DNA of 64,000 nt from Methanothrix sp. (GTDB lineage Archaea > Halobacteriota > Methanosarcinia > Methanotrichales > Methanotrichaceae), in the NCBI GenBank assembly GCA_029907715.1, contig JARYLI010000004.1, forward strand, positions 62,001 through 126,000, written 5' to 3'. The notes under the pieces are model-generated. The model did no database searches, had not been told where the DNA came from, and worked only from the letters and a program-made list of their open reading frames with translations. This document shows, in pieces, positions 19,001 to 26,731 of this stretch; the first letter of the stretch is position 1; every line of letters begins with the position of its first letter. The position numbers and the translations under genes are program-made.

Positions 19001-19652
19001 GCTGAGCTCGGTGGATGTGGCGTTCAACAAGACCGTCACCGATGAGTACGATCTCCTGGGTTGCTGCTGCTACTTCGGCACATATGGGGGGTTGACGAAC
19101 GCTGCTGAGAGCCTCTCAGGGCACAAAATCTCCACGTACTACGGGGATACCAGGGACAGTGAGAGGATCGAGATAAGGACGCTTGCCGATGAGATAAGAA
19201 GGGTCGTGAGAACAAAGCTTCTCAACCCCAAATGGATCGAGGGCATGAAGCGACACGGCTACAAGGGCGCAGGCGACATCTCTAAGAGGGTCGGCAGGGT
19301 CTACGGCTGGGAGGCCACGACGAGGGAGGTCGATGACTGGATCTTCGATGATATAGCGAGGACCTTCGTGCTCGATGAGGATATGCGCAGGTTCTTTGAG
19401 GAGAGCAATCCGTGGGCGCTCGAGGAGATCGGGAGGAGGCTGCTGGAGGCCCATCAGAGGGGACTGTGGGATGCGGACCCTGAGGTTCTGGACTCGCTCA
19501 GATCCGCGTACCTCGAGATCGAGGGGTGGATCGAGGAAAAGGTCGGAGACGGCGGGTTCCAGGGCGGCTCGATAGATGTGATGACGATGAAGGACATCGC
19601 AGAGTGGCGCGAGAAGGCAGCGAGGATACTGCGGGAGGCGGGGGTGGAGTGA
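16074..19652 (+). CDS. cobN: CobN/BchH-type chelatase large subunit
   Basis: A 1192-residue protein of the CobN/ChlH family, the porphyrin- or corrin-binding subunit of ATP-dependent metal chelatases. The family motif HVGTHGNLEFLPGKSVALS lies near residue 535, and the length is typical. It should work with an I/D-type ATPase, and the fused ChlID-like gene is at 5.8-7.8 kb. GGAGGG stands before ATG 16074 and the gene overlaps the upstream ATPase gene by ten bases. Operon position with an importer suggests that uptake of a metal or tetrapyrrole and metal insertion are coordinated. Whether it makes cobalamin, F430-related or another compound is not decided by sequence. Confidence 0.92.
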   Translation: MRVRALTWASDKALLVQAGAELGIDLKAWSVQELLDPDTLEECRRSLNEADVILVHPTHDGRFDELLETGKPVIAFGFDPALWSFSRGVSQKVVATVNAYVVYGGLENIRNMLLYIGREVLGLDLPCREPQETLWQGIYHPDSGKAFSTIEEYLEWRPFRHEHTVGILFFRTYWANGDLEIVDHLIRSLEKEFNVIAAFGLGSVGSKQPDAKPIDQVVREFLSGRVDLIINLQSVFHAGSVEVSIRSLEEIDVPVLHPLTLYHKTEDEWREDIKGMDPAEIGWSLALPEFEGLIENIPVGVAARREMWGDEVEIHYPVEERVEKLVRRIRSWIRLRSKPRSERRIAFVLHNSPCASVEATVGAAAHLDSLESVARIISRLAELGYTLDSFPKSGKELIEDILNHKAISEFRWTTVQEIVSRGGALALVDQEKYSEWFSELPEESRTRIWSAWGRPPGEPRDGVPVPMVYQGKIVVTGRRYGNVVVCVQPKRGCAGARCDGQACRILHDPEIPPPHQYLATYRYLQKDFGADVIIHVGTHGNLEFLPGKSVALSQNCFPDIAIGDTPHLYIYNSDNPPEGTVAKRRSYAVIVDHMQTVMTTAGLYGELKELDERIAEYRKAEDHGRKHALKHIILELLERSNLAEELGADPEDHNFEEIIERAHAKLSEIYSSYIPDGMHIFGEVPQGEKRVEMISAITKPLVKSAADLRDAVRAVLSGEDADPEVREIVLDISRRMDESDEMGSLMHAVDGGFVRPGPSGLITRGRPEVLPTGRNMYSLDPGNIPTQAAALVGKQLAEKLLERYRKEHGRWPENVAMYWMASDIMWSDGEQLAQMFYLLGVEPVWRGGRVSGYRIMPLEDLKRPRIDLTVRVSGITRDCFMGCIELLDSAIQDVASLDEPPEMNYVRKHMIESGDGRALRIFASPPGTYGSGVNLAVYASAWKDDKDLTDVFMQWNSYAYGKDIFGDPAPGALKKMLSSVDVAFNKTVTDEYDLLGCCCYFGTYGGLTNAAESLSGHKISTYYGDTRDSERIEIRTLADEIRRVVRTKLLNPKWIEGMKRHGYKGAGDISKRVGRVYGWEATTREVDDWIFDDIARTFVLDEDMRRFFEESNPWALEEIGRRLLEAHQRGLWDADPEVLDSLRSAYLEIEGWIEEKVGDGGFQGGSIDVMTMKDIAEWREKAARILREAGVE

Positions 19653-19848
19653 GGACCAGCATCTCTGACCGCCTGTGTATCAGTTCGGACAGCCTTAATC
19701 AGCAATGAGCTCACTTGCCGGCATGTCTATATCTTGAAAAGCGCGGCTGGATGTGCCCGGCTGGGAGCATCCCACTCAGGCTGAGACCCGCCAGGCATCT
19801 CGACAATCTTAAATCCCTCGATTCTCAATTTGATCAGAGGTCTTTGCG

Positions 19849-20223
19849 ATGGAGAGCGGTAAGAAGGACCTGGAGGGGCTTTACGATCTTGCCATACCTC
19901 CGGGCATACCCGTGAGCGTCATAAGGGAGCTCGTGGAGAAGTTCGAGGTCGATCTTGTGAAGAGGCGCGCCAGGGTCGATGTGATCGGGGAGGTCGACGA
20001 GCGGGAGATACTCGTGCTGCGTGGAGATCTCGATACGATCAAGCAGGCCGAGAAGTACATGTTCGAGGCGCTGGACAGAAAGCTAGAGGAGTGGAAGAGG
20101 GACGAGAGGGGCGAGAAATACAGAAAGATGTACAAGCCCCTCAGCAAGGAGGAGCGCGAGAAGAAGGCCGCAGAGGACGTCGGCGGGAGCGCTCTGGATT
20201 CCAGCACCGGCATGATGCGCTGA
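19849..20223 (+). CDS. Conserved-looking small protein, function unknown
   Basis: A 124-residue soluble protein with an acidic/hydrophobic N-terminal part (about 1-75, predicted alpha/beta, VDVIGEVDEREILVLRGD) and a strongly charged, probably coiled C-terminal tail (KLEEWKRDERGEKYRKMYK). I do not recognise the family. GAGGT lies before the ATG and a TATA-like CTTAAATCC at about 19808. Codon use is like its neighbours. It stands alone between cobN and queE. Confidence 0.75.
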   Translation: MESGKKDLEGLYDLAIPPGIPVSVIRELVEKFEVDLVKRRARVDVIGEVDEREILVLRGDLDTIKQAEKYMFEALDRKLEEWKRDERGEKYRKMYKPLSKEEREKKAAEDVGGSALDSSTGMMR

Positions 20224-20342
20224 AAACGCCTCTTATGCCCCACAACCTCTTTCATTTGGGAACACCTTGCTGAGCGTCAGCTGGTCTGACTTGAGGACAT
20301 TGATTTACACGGTGCATCCTGGCATCCCCTGATTCCGGATCT

Positions 20343-21077
20343 TCACATCATGCCCAGGGCTTTATGCATCTGCGGGATCACCATCGCCCTGTCCGCTCCA
20401 AGATGCCTGGATGCGATGCTGTGGAGCGCCAGAAGCTTGAGCTCGCTCATACACTGACCTGTGGCCGGCTGTATCACGATGGCGTCCACGGATGGCATCT
20501 CACGGCAGATGCGCTCCAGGTCGCGCTCGCCGGTCTCCTGCAGCACCACCACCTTTGCTATCGTGTGTATCCCCATCTCGGATGATCTCCTCAGGCAGGC
20601 GAGCTCATTTTCTATCAGACGGTCGCTTTGATCTCTGCTGCATCGAACTGTGCCCGGCAGCTTCACATCGATCGCCGCGATATCGATGTGCTCTGCGATG
20701 CGCGAGAAGAGATCGCATGAGAAGCCGTTCGTCTCCAGATAGACCCTCATCCCCAGGCTCTTCAGCTCTCCTGCGAGGGTCTCTGCGAACTCCGGCTGTT
20801 CCAGCGGCTCTCCCCCGGTTATCGATACGCTGTGTACCTCTGGAGCCGCATGGAGCTTCACGCACTCGATGACCATATCCACGCTGAGAGGGTTTCTGAT
20901 TCTGATAAACATGCGCGAGCCCGGAGCGGCCTCGAGCTGGCAGCTCTCTGTTCGCCTCAGATACGCCCGTGTATCGCAGTAGCTGCATCCGAGGGAGCAT
21001 CCGGAGAACCTCACGAAAACCTGCCTGCGACCCAGAAGCGGCCCCTCTCCCTGCAGGCTGGTGAAGATCTCTCCCAC
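20343..21077 (-). CDS. queE: 7-carboxy-7-deazaguanine synthase (radical SAM)
   Basis: A 244-residue radical SAM enzyme that converts 6-carboxytetrahydropterin to 7-carboxy-7-deazaguanine on the way to archaeosine. The cluster motif CSLGCSYC (Cx3CxxC) follows EIFTSLQGEGPLLGRR; SITGGEPLEQ is the SAM GGE motif. The frame is open to 21326 but that part overlaps queC out of frame. The best start is GTG 21077, giving VGEIFTSLQGEGP, eight bases after the queC stop; no ATG is in frame there. Confidence 0.9.
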   Translation of the reverse strand: MGEIFTSLQGEGPLLGRRQVFVRFSGCSLGCSYCDTRAYLRRTESCQLEAAPGSRMFIRIRNPLSVDMVIECVKLHAAPEVHSVSITGGEPLEQPEFAETLAGELKSLGMRVYLETNGFSCDLFSRIAEHIDIAAIDVKLPGTVRCSRDQSDRLIENELACLRRSSEMGIHTIAKVVVLQETGERDLERICREMPSVDAIVIQPATGQCMSELKLLALHSIASRHLGADRAMVIPQMHKALGMM

Positions 21078-21084
21078 ATATCCA

Positions 21085-21759
21085 TCAATGCCGGTACTCT
21101 GTCGGGTCAGGGACCCCAGCCTCCACGAACCCTCTCCTGCGGTGCTGGCAAGACTCGCATGTGCCGCAGTGGATCTCTCCATCAAGGTAGCAGGACCATG
21201 TGAGCTCCAGAGGTGCCTTGATCTCGGCGCCGAGACGTACGATCTCCCTCTTACGCATATCCACAAGCGGCGCCACGACCTTCGGCGGACGGCTGAACGA
21301 TGCGACCGCTCTTTCAAGAAGCGCATTGAACCGCTCTACGAACTCCCTCCTGTTGTCTGGGTATGACATCGCCTCCTCGGCATTGAACCCGACGTAGATG
21401 CTCTCAGCTCCGAGGTATTCAGCGTATGCTGCAGCCATCGAGAGCAGCACGGTGTTGCGGCAGTAAACCCATGTCGGCGGTGTGGAATCAGAATCCAGTG
21501 AGACATCTCCACCCGTCGGTATCCTGGCGCCCTGGGTGGTCAGTGCCGAGAGGTTCCTGAACAGATCGATACGGGCGCGCATCAGATCCAACGCGCCTAT
21601 GGCATCTGCGATCCTCTCGATCGCCTCGATCTCCCGCCGCTCGGCCTGCTGTCCGTAGCTCACGTGTATCAGACAGACATCCATGCCGGATCTGCGCGCG
21701 ATCGTCGCGGCGACGGTCGAGTCCAGGCCACCGGAGCAGAGGCATACAGTTTTACCCAT
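21085..21759 (-). CDS. queC: 7-cyano-7-deazaguanine synthase
   Basis: A 224-residue ATP-dependent enzyme making preQ0 from 7-carboxy-7-deazaguanine. Visible: the PP-loop CSGGLDSTVAA at the N terminus, VYCRNTVLLSMAAAYAEYLG, and the zinc ligands in HCGTCESCQHRR. It overlaps queD by eight bases and is followed eight bases later by queE, so queD-queC-queE form one operon supplying the tRNA base archaeosine. Confidence 0.95.
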   Translation of the reverse strand: MGKTVCLCSGGLDSTVAATIARRSGMDVCLIHVSYGQQAERREIEAIERIADAIGALDLMRARIDLFRNLSALTTQGARIPTGGDVSLDSDSTPPTWVYCRNTVLLSMAAAYAEYLGAESIYVGFNAEEAMSYPDNRREFVERFNALLERAVASFSRPPKVVAPLVDMRKREIVRLGAEIKAPLELTWSCYLDGEIHCGTCESCQHRRRGFVEAGVPDPTEYRH

Positions 21760-22108
21760 CCACCATCACCCACTTGTCGCGACCCTCCCAGAGCCTTACT
21801 GAGAGCAGGGTTGCCCTTCCGGATACACCGGACAGCTCCTCACGCAGCCTTCTCTGTATGTGAGATGCGATCATCTCAGCGGTCGGGTTCTGGAGAATGC
21901 TGTTGAGATCGTTATGATCGAGCTCTTGGATCACACTGCCAACGATCTTTTTCAGCATAAAGAAATCTATGATCATGCCATCGTCTCCTGGTTCTCCCTG
22001 CAGAACCACCTCCACCCTGTATGTGTGGCCGTGGATCCGGGAGCATCTGCCCTCATGCATGGGGAGGTGGTGAGCCGCATCGAACTCCATCGATATGCCA
22101 ATCTTCAT
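21752..22108 (-). CDS. queD: 6-carboxy-5,6,7,8-tetrahydropterin synthase
   Basis: A 118-residue PTPS-fold enzyme. The zinc histidines lie in DAAHHLPMHEGRCSRIHGH; the catalytic cysteine is C22 in GRCSRIHGH. It catalyses the first committed step from dihydroneopterin triphosphate to preQ0. The start overlaps the stop of a small ribbon-helix-helix gene (ATGA). Confidence 0.95.
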   Translation of the reverse strand: MKIGISMEFDAAHHLPMHEGRCSRIHGHTYRVEVVLQGEPGDDGMIIDFFMLKKIVGSVIQELDHNDLNSILQNPTAEMIASHIQRRLREELSGVSGRATLLSVRLWEGRDKWVMVDG

Positions 22109-22272
22109 TCAAGGCGTCCCCGCATCCTGTCTATCTCATCGAGCTGATCGAGCATCTTTCTGAGAGCAGTGCGCACCGCATCTGAGAAGCTCACGAACTT
22201 CTTTCCATCGCCCACATGCCTGTTCACATCATCTATGATGTGCTGGGGGATCTCAACTGTGACCTTCGGCAT
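22105..22272 (-). CDS. Small ribbon-helix-helix protein
   Basis: A 55-residue protein (begins MPKVTVEIPQHIIDDVNRHV, ends RMRGRLE). It has the CopG/Arc-type layout: a short beta strand (KVTVEIP), helix A, a turn with GKKFVSFSDAV, and helix B (RTALRKMLDQL). Such proteins are dimeric DNA binders. GAGG stands seven bases before the ATG and the stop overlaps the queD start as ATGA, so it is the first gene of the queDCE operon. It may regulate that operon; a metal- or ligand-binding domain is absent. Confidence 0.75.
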   Translation of the reverse strand: MPKVTVEIPQHIIDDVNRHVGDGKKFVSFSDAVRTALRKMLDQLDEIDRMRGRLE

Positions 22273-23001
22273 GGTATTCCTCTGGTGTTCTTTTGGTATT
22301 CCTGGAAGAATCCTGGGATATGAACTTATCCCTCTATGCAGTGAGCCTTGACGTATCTCTGAGGATCCGTCGGGATAGATCAGCCGGCAGCCAGCCTGTA
22401 ATGTGTGGATAAGCGCAAAAGCAATAATTGCAGGCGATTATGGCCATCAACCAAGCAGTGGGCGTTGTACAAAATTAACAGCCCAATGGATATCGGTTTC
22501 GATGCCGATACCTTTCAGAATAAACACATTTTGGGGAGCCAACCTCATCGGATCAACCCAACAAAGGTATGCTACCGATCAGCCTGCTGCTGACCATGAT
22601 GACAATATGAGCTCATGTGGTCACATGTATAGAAATAAAATTAAATTCGCATGGGATCAAATTTACGGAGAAACATATAAGATAAGTTTAAATAGTTTGA
22701 TGCCAGAGATTGGCTGTATCTTTTGGAGGTGAAATGCCCATCTGTATAACTGCAAAATATATATTAAAATGAAATCCATCGCAAAAAAGTTTGAACTACC
22801 TATCGCTTAGTGGCAAGGGGAGTTATTCCTGCAGTGACTGAATCTGATAGTCATCTCTCAGTGGGAAGTGCGCGCGGGATCAATCAGAACGTGGTGGTTT
22901 TAAAGCTTTTTCCAGCATGTATCTCCATATTTTGAATCGTGTAACGTGCTGCACAATTTTATGCAGATTTGAACTTCGAAGGCAGTTTTGGAGTTGAGAA
23001 A
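22273..23001. other. Long gene-poor stretch
   Basis: 729 bases without a convincing gene. The left end carries the promoter of the queDCE operon (GGATAAGTTCATATCC region near 22315-22330, minus strand). From 22620 on the DNA is AT-rich, with a TATA-like AACATATAAGATAAG (about 22672) and a strong GGAGGTG site at 22725 that leads only into two overlapping reading frames of 12 and 13 codons (22734 and 22769). This looks like the wreck of a gene or a leader peptide. Confidence 0.5.
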
Positions 23002-23562
23002 ATGGCTAACGCAAAATTGGATATATGGCTGAGGGATGAGAAGTGCAGACCCTACCCGATACTCGCGCCAGGTTTTCCCACCTTCGACTGGGTACGTGTC
23101 TATAACTGCATGGGCGAAGCAGTTACTGATAAGCTTCCGATTCCAAAGGATTCTGCACATGTGGTTACAGAGGTTCCACCAGGATGTTATATTGTTGAGG
23201 GCAAAGTGTGTGAAAATGACCGCAGAGGATACAGAAACGGCCCTACCGATCGAGCAATAGTAATAGTGGGCTGCGGACAGATGGAATGCGTGAATCTGTT
23301 TGTTCCCCCCGTAATACACTGTGTTAGACGCGACATAAATGCGATTCTTGGGGCAGCACGCCGCCTGGTTCCTGAGGAACATCTTGCAATCACCGCGCGA
23401 ACCATGCTGGCTGCAGGAAATCTCCGGGAGGACGAAATTTTACACGAGATGACGCAGGGGGCCGAGGCGATTGCAAATGTCCCAGAGCTGGCCGACATAA
23501 GGGAGTCTCTGAATAAAAACATCGATACAATAAGAAAAATTCCAAAAATAGATAAAAAATAA
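23002..23562 (+). CDS. Soluble protein of unknown function
   Basis: A 186-residue protein without signal peptide or membrane segment. Residues 1-105 look like a beta sandwich resembling carboxypeptidase-regulatory or prealbumin-like folds (WVRVYNCMGEAV, VVTEVPPGCYIVEGKV); residues 110-186 are helical and charged. Six cysteines, including KCRP, NCMG, GCYIVEGKVC and CGQMEC, are notable for a cytoplasmic protein. I do not recognise the family. GGAG lies about nine bases before ATG 23002. Surroundings are gene-poor. Confidence 0.65.
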   Translation: MANAKLDIWLRDEKCRPYPILAPGFPTFDWVRVYNCMGEAVTDKLPIPKDSAHVVTEVPPGCYIVEGKVCENDRRGYRNGPTDRAIVIVGCGQMECVNLFVPPVIHCVRRDINAILGAARRLVPEEHLAITARTMLAAGNLREDEILHEMTQGAEAIANVPELADIRESLNKNIDTIRKIPKIDKK

Positions 23563-24123
23563 ATTAAATAATTTATGTCGCCCTGCAAAATACATCAAAA
23601 GATATTTTTTTTAACTTATATAAATAATTTACGGGCGGTCTACCAAGACCACTCTGTTATTTAGACATACGTGGCTACAGCGTATCGATTTATGCGGGCA
23701 ATGATGACAATTCCATTTGAAGTAAAAGCGACCGCTACCTCCCCTTTTCGTCGCTTGGTCGACTGGCGATGAGGATCTCAGGATAATGTGAGTTATGAAG
23801 AGAGATGCTGCTTTGGGTCTGAGCTTTGTACAGGAGGGCCAGATCCATAGCCCACGCCCGTATTTGCGGATTCGAGCCAAATCTTTAATATACGAGGCGC
23901 GCACAACTTCCATTAAATTTGTCTCAAAAATACGCTTGCAATCTGGGGAAGATAAAGGAATCCCCACGACTTCAGGATCGTGGCATAAGGGGCATCTGCG
24001 GATGCTGGCTGTTTTGAGACAGGATCATTGAGAAGACGGTTGTCAGAGCAGGGTGCAAAGAGCATGAGACGGTTCGTTACGACTGAAATAGAGTTCATCA
24101 CGAATTTTTTAACAGTTTCTCAC
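23563..24123. other. Gene-poor stretch before the thioesterase gene
   Basis: 561 bases. A minus-strand reading frame (23629-23967) contains a WNCHHCPHKSIRC-like stretch that could be the zinc-finger remnant of a transposase, but no catalytic part is present and I do not call a gene. The right end holds GAATTTTTTAAC (about 24100) as a candidate promoter element 20-25 bases ahead of ATG 24124. Confidence 0.4.
23605..23612 (+). terminator. T-run after the unknown gene
   Basis: Eight consecutive T residues 43 bases downstream of the stop, in an AT-rich spacer. Archaeal RNA polymerase terminates at such runs. Confidence 0.45.
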
Positions 24124-25470
24124 ATGGAGAGAACTCTTCTGTGTTTTATCCTTATCGGGAGCATGCTTATCCCGGGTTTCGCTGCACAGGATGAGGGTGT
24201 TATGAGACTGGATGTGGAACCACAATATGTGCTGATCGGCGATCCGATCAGCATAAGGGCGAGCGGGCTTGATGCGGGGCAGATTGCCACGCTGCGTGTT
24301 TCTGGCCAGGATGTCTTAGGAAACACCTGGCAATCGGAGGCGTCTTTCCGGGCGGACGATGCGGGAACGATAGACACCTCACGTGACGCGCCGGTGGAGG
24401 GCTCGTACCACGGGATCGATCAGGCTGGGCTTTTCTGGTCCATGAGTGTCAATCAGACAGGAGAATTTGTTTCTGCGTTCCCGGTGATACACAACCTCAC
24501 TGTGGGGTTGTATGTTGACGGCCGGGAGGTGGACAGCAGGGTGGTCCAGCGGATCGCCCAGATCGATCTTGAGAGGGAGAATGTGACAGATCCCATCGTG
24601 GGTGTTTTCCTGATACCAAAAGAGATCACGGAGCCCACGCCGGCGATCATAGTGCTGGGCGGCTCCGAGGGCGGTTACAAGGAGGGCTGGGCGAGCGTGA
24701 TCGCCTCCAAGACGCGCATGCCCACGCTGGCGCTCGCCTACTTCGGCGCGCCGGGATTGCCGCAGACCCTTGAGAACATCCCTGTGGAGACAGTGGGAAA
24801 GGCCATCGAATGGCTGAATCAGCAGCCTCTGGTTGCCAGAGACCACATCGGAATCGTCGGGGCATCGCGTGGTGGTGAGCTGGCCCTTCTCGCAGCCTCG
24901 ATATATCCAGAGATCAAAGCTGTGGTGGGGTACACACCGAGCGGAGTCATCTGGTCTGGCATCGGAGAGAACCCGGATGCACCGGCATGGACCTACCAGG
25001 GCAGGGCGTTTCCGTATCTGAAGGCGATGATGAGTGAGGAGCAGGGGAGGCAGTTTCTGGAGGCTCAGAAGAATGGCACACCCTATCTGGATGCGCCATC
25101 CTTCCTCTACAGCCTGGAGATGCAGAGATCCAGGGTCGGGGAGGCCACCATACATGTGGAGGACTCGCAGGCGGCCTTTCTGCTCATAGGCAACCCTGGG
25201 GACGGGGTCTGGCCATCTGATATGCTCTCACAGATAGTCATCGACAGGCTGCGATCCCACAATCACTCCCGCACGTACCAGCTTCTCTCCTACGATCAGG
25301 GAGGGCACATGCTGATCACGTATCCCTATTACCCGACAACGATGCGTCAGTTCTATCTGCCAACCGTAAACGTCTGGGAGGGGCTGGGAGGAACAGCTGA
25401 GGGTGCTGCGAGGGCTGCAGAGGATTCCTGGCCGAGGGTGATCGAGTTCCTGAAGCGTGAACTGGCCTGA
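24124..25470 (+). CDS. Exported BAAT-type acyl-CoA thioesterase/acyltransferase family protein
   Basis: A 448-residue alpha/beta hydrolase with the two-part layout of the BAAT/acyl-CoA thioesterase family: an immunoglobulin-like N-terminal domain (about 25-150) and a C-terminal hydrolase. The nucleophile elbow is GASRGGELAL (serine in place of the cysteine of the bile-acid enzyme), the acid lies in LLIGNPGDGVW and the histidine in GGHMLITYP. A signal peptide (MERTLLCFILIGSMLIPGFA) sends it out of the cell, where acyl-CoA is not expected; the true substrate may be another ester or peptide. ATG 24064 would give a longer protein with GGTG upstream; I prefer 24124 because it opens the signal peptide. 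Confidence 0.8.
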   Translation: MERTLLCFILIGSMLIPGFAAQDEGVMRLDVEPQYVLIGDPISIRASGLDAGQIATLRVSGQDVLGNTWQSEASFRADDAGTIDTSRDAPVEGSYHGIDQAGLFWSMSVNQTGEFVSAFPVIHNLTVGLYVDGREVDSRVVQRIAQIDLERENVTDPIVGVFLIPKEITEPTPAIIVLGGSEGGYKEGWASVIASKTRMPTLALAYFGAPGLPQTLENIPVETVGKAIEWLNQQPLVARDHIGIVGASRGGELALLAASIYPEIKAVVGYTPSGVIWSGIGENPDAPAWTYQGRAFPYLKAMMSEEQGRQFLEAQKNGTPYLDAPSFLYSLEMQRSRVGEATIHVEDSQAAFLLIGNPGDGVWPSDMLSQIVIDRLRSHNHSRTYQLLSYDQGGHMLITYPYYPTTMRQFYLPTVNVWEGLGGTAEGAARAAEDSWPRVIEFLKRELA

Positions 25471-25667
25471 TGGGGTTCTGCTCCCCGGGCAGCCCCAACT
25501 TTCTGGGGGGGGCGGATGGCGCAACACTGCCAAAATATGATGGTTTGCGCAGCACCGAAATCCGCGCCATCCGCTCAACAGATCCGTGAAAGAATCGATC
25601 CGACGGCCGGTTTCGCTTAACCACCCGCTGATCGAGGCATACAGTCCAGGGTGGTATTAAATTAAAA
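25471..25667. other. Spacer downstream of the thioesterase gene
   Basis: About 200 bases, including a G run at 25504-25511 and an AT-rich end (ATTAAATTAAAATTAATTATG) that could serve as terminator for both converging genes. No gene seen. Confidence 0.4.
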
Positions 25668-25814
25668 TTAATTATGAAATTTCGGGTTGCACATGATGGA
25701 CAGCAGAAGAAGCAGCAGCCATGCTATTAATATTATTATGTGATGCATTATCGTCTCCCTGTTATAGGAAACTCCAAGCTTCGTCAGGAGAGCGGGTATC
25801 AGCTTCTCTGCCAT
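25668..25814 (-). CDS. Small single-pass membrane protein
   Basis: A 48-residue reading frame. The first 22 residues (MAEKLIPALLTKLGVSYNRE...) are amphipathic; residues 25-42 form one very hydrophobic segment (HIIILIAWLLLLLSIMCN), with a short polar tail. A TATA-like AATTTATTAAC (about 25850-25860, minus strand) precedes it by about 40 bases, and AAGTGAAGG lies before the ATG. A shorter 26-residue form could start at the internal ATG 25748, which has GGGAG six bases upstream. Function unknown; small membrane proteins of this size often adjust a transporter or enzyme complex. Confidence 0.5.
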   Translation of the reverse strand: MAEKLIPALLTKLGVSYNRETIMHHIIILIAWLLLLLLSIMCNPKFHN

Positions 25815-26041
25815 AGGCCTTCACTTTATTATTACCACCGATTGTTAATAAATTTTCCTAATAGATCGCTCGATCTGGATTTTACTGCATTTGTATGTAT
25901 CGATCGCTCTCATGCATCATGATTGGCCATACAGGTCTGGTGCTGAACGCACGTATTCGTCAGATCCCGTGGCCGGATCGTCGAGGAGATCAAGCTGACA
26001 GGGGCGCACTTTTTTATTGTATCGCCCACCACAGTCCCTCC

Positions 26042-26578
26042 ATGGCCTGGGCAGTATGGTTCACCGGACTTCCCGGTTGTGGCAAGACCACGATCGCCAG
26101 AAGGACAAAGGAGCACCTCTCGAGGATGGGCGTCGAGGCAATGATACTCGAGCTCGACGAGATACGGAAGGTGATAACGCCAAACCCGAGGTACACGGAT
26201 GAGGAGAGGGATATCGTCTATGCAAGCCTCGCCTACATGGCGAAGCTGCTCTGCGATGCAGGGGTCAATGTGATCATCGATGCGACCGCAAACCGCAGGA
26301 GGTACAGAGATCTTGCGAGAGAACTCGTGAAGAACTTCGCGGAGGTTTACATAAAGGCCCCCCTCGAGCTGTGCATTGAGCGGGAGGCTTCCAGAAAGGC
26401 AGAGTTCGCGCCGAGGGGCATATACAGAAAAGCCGCCTCTGGAGCCAGGGTCCCAGGCGTGGGGGTGGAATACGAGGAGCCGATGAGCCCGGAGATAGTT
26501 GTGGACACCACCACGATGGATCCTGACAGCGCGGCGGAGTTCGTCTCAAGAAGGATACTTGAGCTCTTCGCTGTGTGA
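26042..26578 (+). CDS. Adenylylsulfate-kinase-like P-loop kinase
   Basis: A 178-residue P-loop protein close to CysC. Walker A is GLPGCGKTT (residues 8-16); VNVIIDATANRRRYRDLAR and FAEVYIKAPLELCIEREASR match APS kinase. The usual DGDxxR substrate motif is changed to LELDEIRK, so the substrate may not be adenylylsulfate. Homology begins at MAWAVWFTG, ATG 26042, although the frame is open upstream. No sulfate-assimilation genes are near. Confidence 0.8.
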   Translation: MAWAVWFTGLPGCGKTTIARRTKEHLSRMGVEAMILELDEIRKVITPNPRYTDEERDIVYASLAYMAKLLCDAGVNVIIDATANRRRYRDLARELVKNFAEVYIKAPLELCIEREASRKAEFAPRGIYRKAASGARVPGVGVEYEEPMSPEIVVDTTTMDPDSAAEFVSRRILELFAV

Positions 26579-26731
26579 GCATGTGATCAGATCGTGCTCT
26601 CCACTGTAGAACATCAAGATGGTTCTCTGGCCTTCGCCGGCACTCACATCCGCAATCATGATATCGCCGGAGTTCAGGATCCAGACCGAGATCTCATATA
26701 GATGTGTGTCATCCTTTAAAAAGGTGATACG

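Noticed and set aside
19653-19848. Possible structured RNA between cobN and the small gene
   Set aside because: Some GC-rich complementarity but no match to a known riboswitch or RNA that I can defend.
23629-23967. 112-residue minus-strand frame with a CHHCP-like stretch
   Set aside because: Could be a transposase remnant, but there is no catalytic motif, ribosome site or matching ends; only noted in the spacer entry.
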